A stretch of 49,270 nucleotides of DNA from Bradyrhizobium sp. AS23.2 (GTDB lineage: Bacteria; Pseudomonadota; Alphaproteobacteria; Rhizobiales; Xanthobacteraceae): assembly GCF_001908185.1 (NCBI RefSeq), contig NZ_LGHM01000069.1:1-49270 (forward strand), given 5' to 3'. The notes beneath the pieces are model-generated. The model was not told the origin of the DNA and ran no database searches. It saw only the letters and a list, made by a program, of their open reading frames with translations. The position numbers and the translations under genes were made by a program. This document shows positions 1-6,920 of this stretch, piece by piece; position 1 is the stretch's first letter, and every line of letters starts with the position of its first letter.

Positions 1-102
1 TCAAATGGACCAAGTCCGCAGACCAGATCTTGGCTTCCGTCAAACGCTTCTGTCACAAAGCTCAGCAGACATTATGTGGCGAACTTTAGATTCACGTGAC
101 TA
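1..102 (+). mobile_element. Right end of an IS630-type insertion sequence (rest lies left of the window)
   Basis: The first 89 bases read as the tail of an IS630-type transposase on the plus strand. The element should end shortly after its stop codon, and IS630/Tc1-mariner elements duplicate a TA at the target. A TA lies at 101-102, exactly where the open frame of the next gene fragment resumes, so I infer the right boundary at about 100. The inverted repeat cannot be verified because the left end is outside the window. Confidence 0.55.
3..89 (+). CDS. IS630-family transposase, C-terminal 28 residues (partial)
   Basis: Frame 3 is open from the window edge to TAG at 87-89. It reads KWTKSADQILASVKRF followed by a short Cys/His/Gln-rich tail. 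The pattern W-T-(K/R)-(S/T)-A-D-x-I-L-A-S-V-x-R-F-C is the typical extreme C-terminus of IS630-family DDE transposases. The catalytic domain lies outside the window. The identification rests on this short but characteristic tail. Confidence 0.7.
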   Translation, partial: KWTKSADQILASVKRFCHKAQQTLCGEL

Positions 103-501
103 GAAGAAAATATCATAAGCTTAGTGCCCGAAGCCCAGTTCGAGGCACTCATTAATGATCCAACTGGCGAAAGAACGGGGAGGCGGCTTCGAAGCTTGCA
201 AGAACGTCTAGGCGCCGAAAGCAAAGAATTCGCCGTCCTCAGAGAGAAGGCTGGGGCGAACCTGCGGCAGTCCATCATCGAGGCAGCAACAGGCACTATT
301 CCAGCCGGGAAAGAAAGCGAGAAAAAGCATTTTCAGTCTCATTCACAGGATTGGTTCAAGAGCTTCAGTGGTGGACAGGAGCTAGCGAACAAAGTTTTCA
401 CGATGGATTTGTGGCCTCATCTGAAGGAGCAGCTTCTTCCATTCGCTAACGCCGTCCGCAAGGCTGTGATGCTCTCACAAGTCTCGGATATTGCCTTGTG
501 A
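100..501 (+). pseudogene. C-terminal remnant of a probable OLD-family ATP-dependent nuclease (GajA-like), cut by the IS element
   Basis: The frame is open from 100 with no convincing start codon; the first in-frame GTG at 124 lies inside what looks like continuous protein. It reads LEENIISLVPEAQFEALI, then a basic stretch and a C-terminal segment with DWFKSFSGGQEL. A short acidic helix of the 'LEENI..LVP' type is what I expect just after the Toprim domain of OLD-family nucleases, but no catalytic motif is visible here. The downstream helicase starts inside the stop codon (GTGA overlap at 498-501), so the two were one translational unit. The IS630 end immediately upstream suggests the N-terminal ATPase/Toprim part was separated by insertion. 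The family call is inferred mainly from the helicase partner; another ATPase is possible. Confidence 0.5.
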
Positions 502-1991
502 GCGACGACACCGTTCGACAAGCGCTTAGATCCGATGCGCGGCTTGTTGTCGTCGAGGCGCCTGCGGGCTGTGGAAAGACACACCAAGGTTCCGACTATG
601 TGAGTGAAGTCGCCGGGGCCAATCGAGACAGGGTCCTCATTTTAACCCACACCCATGCAGCTTGCTCTGTTTTCGCCAAGCGAACCCGAGGGATCGCGTC
701 GCACGCCGAAATCAGGACGATAGATAGCCTCGTTGCGCAGCTTGCGACCGCTTACCATACTGGCATCGGCGTTACCGCGGACCCTATGATATGGGTACGG
801 CAACGCGCAGAAGGCTACGCACAATTGGCGGGCAAGGTTGCGCAACTGCTTCAGCATTACCCCATGATTGGTCGGGCCGTTGCTAGGCGCTATCCGACCG
901 TTATCTGCGACGAGCATCAAGATTCAAGCGCAGACCAACACGCAATTACGATGTCGATGTATGTCAACGGTGCGCGCGTGAGAGTTTTCGCCGATCCCAT
1001 GCAGAAGATATTCAAGGAAGCCAATTCATATTCATGGGACAGCTTAGTCGGGGCTGCGGACAGAGTTGATGAACTGGATTATCCGCATCGCTGGACGGAG
1101 GGCTGCCCGCAGCTTGGGAAATGGACACTAAAAGCCCGAGAAGCTCTTAAGAGTGGTGGCAAGGTAGATCTGCGAACTGCACCATCCAGTGTGAAGGTCG
1201 TAAGAGCGACGAACATCGCCCAGAAGACGTTCGACTATCGCCTCGGATCAAATGACCGCCGTCTCATTGACGCTTTCGAGAAACGACAATCTTCGTTGCT
1301 CGTTTTGACGCGCTACAATGAGACTGCACGCGCGCTTAGGGGTTTCTTCGACCGCCGGATATTGCTGTGGGAGGGATATACGCGTTCGGCGTTGGAGAGT
1401 TTTGTTCATCAGCTAGAGAAAGCGAGCGTTCCCGGCGAAGTCGCGTTAGCAATAATGAAATTCATGGATGCGGTTGCGATTGGCTTCAGCCCCTCCGAAT
1501 TCGGGCAGCGGCTAGGGAAGGAGATTGCCGACCATTGCTCGAAGAGTACCCGAGGTAAGCCTGCAATGATCCAGGAACTTGCTAGAATTGTGTTGGAATC
1601 CCCTGATCACAGGGGAGCCGCAAAAATGCTGGCTCGGTTGCATGAGCTTTCTCAGTCCGAGCCGCATTTTAGGAACGTAAAGCTAGATTGCCATCGCGAG
1701 TTTTGGGATGCGGTTAGGCTTGGACAATTTGAAAATCCGGCAGATGGCTTAGCCGACTTGGCTCACCGGCGCGCATACGCTCGTCCCCAGCCGCCTGAGC
1801 GGGCAATCAGCACCATTCACAAAGCGAAGGGCTTGGAATGTGAGAGCGTCATCGTGGTGCCGTGCGACGCCAGGTCATTTCCGGACAGGCCTGACGCGCG
1901 CTGTCTGCTGTATGTTGCACTTAGTCGGGCAAAGAGCGAGTTAATGCTCGTCATTTCGGCCGATCACCCATGCCCTCTCTTTGTATACTAA
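498..1991 (+). CDS. UvrD/PcrA-like superfamily 1 helicase, GajB-like
   Basis: This 497-aa protein has SF1A helicase motifs in order: Walker A APAGCGKT (residues 21-28), motif II DEHQD (138-142), a motif III-like stretch ADPMQ (about 165-169), HKAKGLE (441-447) and the arginine-finger motif VALSRAK (473-479). It is much shorter than UvrD or RecB (700 aa or more). It has the size of GajB, the helicase-like subunit of Gabija anti-phage systems, which is encoded directly downstream of the OLD-nuclease subunit GajA. It starts at GTG 498, overlapping the upstream stop, which implies coupled translation. Base composition is lower in GC than the core genes to the right, consistent with acquisition. 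The helicase assignment is firm; membership of Gabija is an inference from size, gene order and overlap. Confidence 0.75.
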   Translation: MSDDTVRQALRSDARLVVVEAPAGCGKTHQGSDYVSEVAGANRDRVLILTHTHAACSVFAKRTRGIASHAEIRTIDSLVAQLATAYHTGIGVTADPMIWVRQRAEGYAQLAGKVAQLLQHYPMIGRAVARRYPTVICDEHQDSSADQHAITMSMYVNGARVRVFADPMQKIFKEANSYSWDSLVGAADRVDELDYPHRWTEGCPQLGKWTLKAREALKSGGKVDLRTAPSSVKVVRATNIAQKTFDYRLGSNDRRLIDAFEKRQSSLLVLTRYNETARALRGFFDRRILLWEGYTRSALESFVHQLEKASVPGEVALAIMKFMDAVAIGFSPSEFGQRLGKEIADHCSKSTRGKPAMIQELARIVLESPDHRGAAKMLARLHELSQSEPHFRNVKLDCHREFWDAVRLGQFENPADGLADLAHRRAYARPQPPERAISTIHKAKGLECESVIVVPCDARSFPDRPDARCLLYVALSRAKSELMLVISADHPCPLFVY

Positions 1992-2008
1992 ACCTTGAGC
2001 GAAACAAA

Positions 2009-3661
2009 ATGAACGTATTGCCTGACGCAAATTCCGATCTGATGAATTCGCCGGAAGCAGTATTGGAGGCTCCGCCAACGTTCGCTGCGTGCCTGAACGC
2101 TCACGGGCTTTACAATACTATGCAGTTCGTTCTTAGGCTGAGCCCGAGAATCCATCAACTACTCGATGCCGTTCCATCCGGGGTCTATCCGAGAGGGGAG
2201 GTTGATGGCGAAACCATTGTCGCTTATTCCACTTATCTGCATGAGACTGTCCATTGGTGGCAACATATCGGCTCAACGACCGGGTTAATCGTGAGCTTAT
2301 GCTATCCTGCGCAGGCTCATGCGAACCTTGATGCCCTGAAGGAAGTAGTCCGCCGCACAGGCCTCAATAAATCGTTGTTAAAGTGGGCTGAAGACGCTGC
2401 TCGATCAGGGACGCCGTCGACTGATGAAGGTATTCGGAACGCGAACACCGCTGTAAACAATGCGATTGATGTTGAATTTTTTAAGCTGTTCATCATGCAG
2501 CCGGAACGAGCGCGCGAGATAAATGCAGAACACTACTTTGAGTGCGTTGGTCATAGCTTTCGGATCGCATACACGCTCGCGCTGGAGTTAATCGCGACCG
2601 CGGTTGATCCTGATTATGTTCATATTCCTGACGTTACCCGCTGGGCATCGCATTTCGATCGTCTAACTTCTGAACAAGTCGAAGGTTTTTACTATGGTAC
2701 GCCAATACGCGTCGGTCCCGTGGGAGTCCGGGCCATATTCGAGGGGCAGGCGCGATTCATTCAGCTTCAATACCTAGCTTTTGGTAGCCAGAAGCTTGAT
2801 TGTGCCACACTTGGCGATGCAGGCTATTTCGAGGGTATCTACGGCGATGCATTCCGAGTCTTCCTGAAGCTAACCGGGGCCGAGTGGCCGGATAGCATTG
2901 AGGATCCCCTCGTTGGTCTATTTCTTCTTATTTGCGATCTAGCTATCAATCCAAGTGCGGGTTTCCCGTGCGATATAGAAGATTTTCACAACTTCATTCT
3001 CGACACCGATCCCGGAATTCGCTTTGGAAATTTGTGTCTGGCCGCCAAGCAATCTCCCGAATTGTGGACCGCAGTTCAAAACTACTCCCGTGAGGAATAC
3101 GTCGCGGTATCGGAAGCGCTTATGGCGGCTTGTGAATACGACCATTCCCTTCGGGGGCTAGAGGAAGTTGCGCGTTGGCCGGAGAAAGTGCCTGCGATTT
3201 CCGAGTTGATGGCGGAAAAAGAGACTTTCGCCTTCGGGGTAGCTAACCTTCCCGTTCGTGTCGTCCTATCGCACTTCATTGCGTTTTCGATCGACAAGCT
3301 CGCTCATCCTGAGTTCTTTTGCTGGGCTGGAGCTTGGATGGCAGGGCCTCGAACATCTGATGAAGTTCAAAAGATGTTCTTGCGCCATCTTTCCATATAT
3401 GCCGACCGTGGCGACAAAGAGGGAATATATCCACGAGATATTCCCGGTAAGGATCAAGCGTCGGTGTTCCAGACGCTCAACATGTTTTACGGCAATAACC
3501 TTGTCTACGATTTGACACGGCAGTGGATACTTCAGAATGGCCCGTTCAAATATGATTATTCGTGGCTTACGGAAAATCCTCCCGCCAAATATGCGGAATG
3601 GGCAAATAAGCAGTTCGAAAAGCTTTATGGCGCTCATCCGGATGCTGTGAATATTCTCTAG
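2009..3661 (+). CDS. HExxH-motif protein of unknown function (putative zincin) linked to the helicase
   Basis: From ATG 2009 this is a 550-aa protein. The same frame also opens at ATG 1970, inside the helicase gene; I prefer 2009 because it avoids that overlap, although its ribosome site (GAGCG) is weak. The motif HETVH, in the context TYLHETVHWWQH, is encoded at 2240-2254 and fits a gluzincin zinc site. A candidate third ligand is the Glu in IFEGQARFIQ, about 167 residues further on. I see no signal peptide and no transmembrane segment, so it is probably cytoplasmic. I do not recognise the family. It lies 17 bp after the helicase in the same low-GC block, so it may be a third component of the defence locus or merely a passenger. 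Proteolytic activity is a hypothesis only. Confidence 0.7.
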   Translation: MNVLPDANSDLMNSPEAVLEAPPTFAACLNAHGLYNTMQFVLRLSPRIHQLLDAVPSGVYPRGEVDGETIVAYSTYLHETVHWWQHIGSTTGLIVSLCYPAQAHANLDALKEVVRRTGLNKSLLKWAEDAARSGTPSTDEGIRNANTAVNNAIDVEFFKLFIMQPERAREINAEHYFECVGHSFRIAYTLALELIATAVDPDYVHIPDVTRWASHFDRLTSEQVEGFYYGTPIRVGPVGVRAIFEGQARFIQLQYLAFGSQKLDCATLGDAGYFEGIYGDAFRVFLKLTGAEWPDSIEDPLVGLFLLICDLAINPSAGFPCDIEDFHNFILDTDPGIRFGNLCLAAKQSPELWTAVQNYSREEYVAVSEALMAACEYDHSLRGLEEVARWPEKVPAISELMAEKETFAFGVANLPVRVVLSHFIAFSIDKLAHPEFFCWAGAWMAGPRTSDEVQKMFLRHLSIYADRGDKEGIYPRDIPGKDQASVFQTLNMFYGNNLVYDLTRQWILQNGPFKYDYSWLTENPPAKYAEWANKQFEKLYGAHPDAVNIL

Positions 3662-4279
3662 GCCGCATGCGTAATGTCTGTTGTGGAGCGATCTCTGAAT
3701 GCCAAGTGGCTTTGGGCGCTACGCAAGTTCCGATTTTTGACGAAGCAAGCATGGAATGAGGATCGCTCGCCATTGGATTTCGGGAAAGCAGGCAGCCCGC
3801 GTCGCGTATGGCGACGAGTTGTGCCGCCTTCGAAAGGGGCCAGCATGGCATAGTGCCACTGTTTTGCCCGACGCGTCAAATGAGATTCGTAAAATACGAA
3901 ATTCGTGCCAATGATCTCGGCGTTGCACTCAACTCGCGGCCGGAAGACAATCGATATCAAATGCACTCGCCGTAATTCGGTAGTTCCTGAGCGATTTCTG
4001 CAGGTTGTTCCGATCGGCTTCGTCTCTGACTGTTGTCACGAAGGCTGCCCCTAAATGCTGAGGCCGCGACGGTTGCCCGTTTGCCGCTGATTCGCTTCAC
4101 GCAGCAATAGCTTAACCGTATTGACATCAGGCCGTTCGGCAGCCGCGTTTCTACTTTGCACGGGGTTGTTTTTCACTTTTTTGCAGGAGGGCTGCCCGGC
4201 TCGGTCCAACAAAAGAGTGGAGGGGACGCAGCTCGCGTATCGCGCCGCCCTTCCCCCGAGTGCTTCAGCTGAACAAATG
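3662..4279. other. Gene-poor junction between the accessory segment and the hopanoid locus
   Basis: I find no convincing gene in these 618 bases. Short open frames on both strands lack ribosome sites and recognisable protein character. A perfect inverted repeat TTCGTA-AAA-TACGAA lies at 3886-3900, just after a GTTTTGCCCGACGCGTCAAA stretch that I believe recurs between genes in Bradyrhizobium genomes (from memory, not checked). The base composition shifts here from the AT-richer left segment to the GC-rich core. Confidence 0.5.
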
Positions 4280-4310
4280 AAAAGGCCCGGTCGCGATGGC
4301 GACCGGGCCT
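4280..4310 (-). terminator. Rho-independent terminator of the ispH-hpnH unit
   Basis: An 11-bp perfect stem (4284-4294 with 4299-4309) closes a GATG loop. Read on the minus strand it is followed by TTTT. It lies 26 bases beyond the hpnH stop codon. Confidence 0.85.
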
Positions 4311-4335
4311 CTTGCGTTCGTACCGATTCGTGCGC

Positions 4336-5496
4336 TTAAGCGGCGGTCGAAGCCTTCTGAGCGGCCTTCTGCTCGGCGGCGGCAGCCTCGTCGCTGCGGA
4401 TCTCCGAGAGCTTCTTCTGGACCTGCTCCGAGAAGATGTACTGCGCCGGGCGCTGCTTGGACATGTTGATCTCGGGTGCCATCGGGCCCGTGGTCTTGAC
4501 GCCGCGCAGCGACACCCACATCGCCTTCAGCGGGTTGTTGAGCGCAGCAGTGGCCGCCGTCGGCTCGTAGCCGCAATGCGCCATGCAGTCGGCGCACTTT
4601 TCGTACTTGCCGGTGCCGTAGGTGTCCCAGTCGGTGGTGTCCATCAGCTCCTTGAAGGTCTTCGCATAGCCTTCACCGAGCAGATAGCAGGGCTTCTGCC
4701 AGCCGAAGATGTTGCGCGCGGGCATGCCCCACGGCGTGCACTCGTATTCCTGGTTGCCGGCGAGGAAGTCCAGGAACAGGCCGGAATGCATGAAGTTCCA
4801 CTTCTTGCCCTTGCCCATCGCGAAGACGTCGCGGAATAGCTTCTTGGTCTTGGTACGGTTGAGGAAGTGCTCCTGATCCGGCGCGCGCTCATAGGCGTAG
4901 CCTGGCGACATCGAGACGCCGACACCGAGCTCGACGGTGAGGTCGAGGAATTTCGCGATCTCTTCCGCCGGATGGCCGTCGAAGATGGTGGCGTTGACGT
5001 TGACGGTGAAGCCGCGCGCCTTGGCCGCCTTGATCGCGGAGACGGCGCGGTCGAACACGCCCTTCTGCGACACAGCCTTGTCGTGATGGTCCTTCAGGCC
5101 GTCCAGATGCACGGAGAAGAACAGGTAGGGCGAGGGCTCGAACAGGTCGAGCTTCTTCTCGAGCAGCAGCGCGTTGGTGCAGAGCGAGACGAACTTCTTG
5201 CGCTCAACGAGACCGCGCACGATCTCGCCGATCTCCTTGTGGATCAGCGGCTCGCCGCCGGGAATGGCGACCATCGGCGCGCCGCATTCGTCAGCGGCGT
5301 CCCAGCACTCCTGCGCCGTCATGCGGCGGTTCAGGATCGCATCGGGATAATCGATCTTGCCGCAGCCGACGCAGGCGAGGTTGCAGCGAAACAGCGGCTC
5401 CAGCATCAACACGAGCGGATAGCGTTTGCGGCCAAGCAGTTTCTGCTTGAGCAAATAGCCGCCGATACGCATTTCCTTGAAGAAGGGTATAGCCAT
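4336..5496 (-). CDS. hpnH: HpnH, radical SAM adenosyl-hopene synthase
   Basis: HpnH adds the adenosyl group of S-adenosylmethionine to diploptene, the first step in making C35 extended hopanoids. The 386-aa protein begins MAIPFFKEMR and carries the radical SAM cluster motif C38-x3-C42-x2-C45 (CNLACVGC), a GGEPL SAM-binding motif, and a C-terminal cysteine group (CADCMAHC) typical of the subfamily with an auxiliary SPASM-like region. I chose ATG 5496 over the GTG one codon earlier because it matches family N-termini; AGAAAG lies upstream. The tail is Ala/Glu-rich. It follows ispH by 35 bases in the same direction and ends at a strong terminator, so the two are probably co-transcribed. hpnN and hpnO nearby support the assignment. 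Confidence 0.93.
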   Translation of the reverse strand: MAIPFFKEMRIGGYLLKQKLLGRKRYPLVLMLEPLFRCNLACVGCGKIDYPDAILNRRMTAQECWDAADECGAPMVAIPGGEPLIHKEIGEIVRGLVERKKFVSLCTNALLLEKKLDLFEPSPYLFFSVHLDGLKDHHDKAVSQKGVFDRAVSAIKAAKARGFTVNVNATIFDGHPAEEIAKFLDLTVELGVGVSMSPGYAYERAPDQEHFLNRTKTKKLFRDVFAMGKGKKWNFMHSGLFLDFLAGNQEYECTPWGMPARNIFGWQKPCYLLGEGYAKTFKELMDTTDWDTYGTGKYEKCADCMAHCGYEPTAATAALNNPLKAMWVSLRGVKTTGPMAPEINMSKQRPAQYIFSEQVQKKLSEIRSDEAAAAEQKAAQKASTAA

Positions 5497-5531
5497 CACA
5501 AGTTTCTTTCTGGGCTTGAAATTCGGGTGGG

Positions 5532-6458
5532 TCAGCTCGCAGCCAGTTCGGCCGGAAGCCGGAATTCGATGTTTTCCTCGCGGCCCGGCAACACCGAGAC
5601 CTTAACCGGTCCGATCCGCCGCATCGCTTCGATCACGTCATCCACGAGTACCTCAGGCGCCGAGGCGCCGGCCGTGATGCCGACGGTCCTGGCATTCTTC
5701 AACCATTCCGGATTGAGCTCGCTGCCGTCGGCAATCAGATAACTCGCGACACCGGCCTCAGTGCCGATTTCGCGGAGCCGGTTCGAATTTGAGCTGTTGG
5801 CTGCGCCCACCACCAAGATCACGTCGACCAGCTTGCTCAAATCCCTTACCGCAGATTGGCGGTTCTGTGTCGCATAGCAGATATCCCGGATATCCGGGCC
5901 TTGAATATCTGTAAAGCGGGCCTGGAGGGCCGCAATGATGTCCTTGGTGTCGTCGACCGACAGGGTGGTCTGGGTGATGTAGGCCACTGGCGTATCCGCC
6001 GGCAGCGTCAGCGCCTTAACCTCTTCGACGCTCTGGACCAGCTGCACGGGGCCGGGGACCTGGCCCATCGTGCCCTCGACCTCGGGGTGCCCGGCATGGC
6101 CGATCAGGATCAGCGTGCGGCCCTTGGTGATGTAACGCTTCCCCTGATTGTGAACTTTCGTGACCAGGGGGCAGGTGGCATTCAGCACCGGAAGGTCGCG
6201 CGCGGCGGCCTCTTCCTCGACGCTGCGGGCGACGCCATGGGCGCTGAAAACGGTCACGGCCTTGGGGGGAACCTCGGACAGCTCCTCGACGAAAATCGCG
6301 CCCTTGTTCTTCAGGCTCTCGACCACGTATTTGTTGTGCACGATCTCATGGCGCACGTAGACGGGCGGGCCATACTTCTCCAGGGCCCGTTCCACGATCT
6401 CGATCGCACGTACCACGCCCGCGCAGAAGCCGCGCGGTTGCGCCAGATAAACTTCCAT
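5532..6458 (-). CDS. ispH: IspH (LytB), 4-hydroxy-3-methylbut-2-enyl diphosphate reductase
   Basis: IspH is the last enzyme of the MEP pathway. It reduces HMBPP to IPP and DMAPP with a [4Fe-4S] cluster in the cytoplasm. From ATG 6458 the protein is 308 aa, the normal length. The three cluster cysteines fall at C12 (RGFCAGV), C96 ([11 protein letters not shown]) and C194 ([10 protein letters not shown]), and the catalytic Glu at 126 ([11 protein letters not shown]), close to the E. coli numbering. NSSNSNRL of the substrate pocket is also present. An upstream TTG would add six residues but is less likely. Its place before hpnH and opposite hpnN links precursor supply to hopanoid synthesis. Confidence 0.95.
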   Translation of the reverse strand: MEVYLAQPRGFCAGVVRAIEIVERALEKYGPPVYVRHEIVHNKYVVESLKNKGAIFVEELSEVPPKAVTVFSAHGVARSVEEEAAARDLPVLNATCPLVTKVHNQGKRYITKGRTLILIGHAGHPEVEGTMGQVPGPVQLVQSVEEVKALTLPADTPVAYITQTTLSVDDTKDIIAALQARFTDIQGPDIRDICYATQNRQSAVRDLSKLVDVILVVGAANSSNSNRLREIGTEAGVASYLIADGSELNPEWLKNARTVGITAGASAPEVLVDDVIEAMRRIGPVKVSVLPGREENIEFRLPAELAAS

Positions 6459-6920
6459 TGGACGCCCATCACGCAAGTTGCACCAATCCGCTCAGTAGTC
6501 CCCGGCGGCATCCCGATACTGACCAATGAGTAGCAATAACCGCACCATTGGTTCGCGCACGCGGTGACCACCCACCCCACTTCGGGTTCCGGCGCATGGA
6601 AGCACAGCACTTTGTGTCAAAAAATCGGCAGAAAGGAAAGGTCGAATGAAACCGGGGTCCCGTCTTGGGTCAGCATTGCGGTATCATAATACAGAATACT
6701 TCGCGAGCGGCATGGCGACATTTGTGCTCACTCTTTCGTCACTTTCCCGCCTCAACTCACCGGCTATACCGACCGCCCCGCAAGAATTTGCCATGGCCTC
6801 CCGCCGTTTACCTCGAACCTTCGTGCGGCGATAACCACTCAAAACAGCATAGGTTTCGCCCGGGAACTCCGATAAACAGCGGGCGTTTCCGGCAAGCTGT
6901 TAACACTAGAAAGAAATGAT
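6459..6920. other. Divergent promoter region between ispH and hpnN
   Basis: This 462-base gap should contain the promoters for ispH-hpnH (minus) and hpnN (plus). I could not pick out convincing -35/-10 boxes. A 62-codon frame at 6646-6834 has a purine-rich AAGGAAAGG before its ATG, but the peptide has no recognisable features and I do not call it a gene. Confidence 0.45.

Noticed and set aside
4121..4339. A 72-codon plus-strand frame
   Set aside because: It runs through the hpnH terminator and ends inside hpnH; no protein features.
6646..6834. A 62-codon plus-strand frame with a good purine-rich ribosome site
   Set aside because: No signal, membrane segment or family resemblance; it probably lies in the hpnN leader. 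Kept only as a note.
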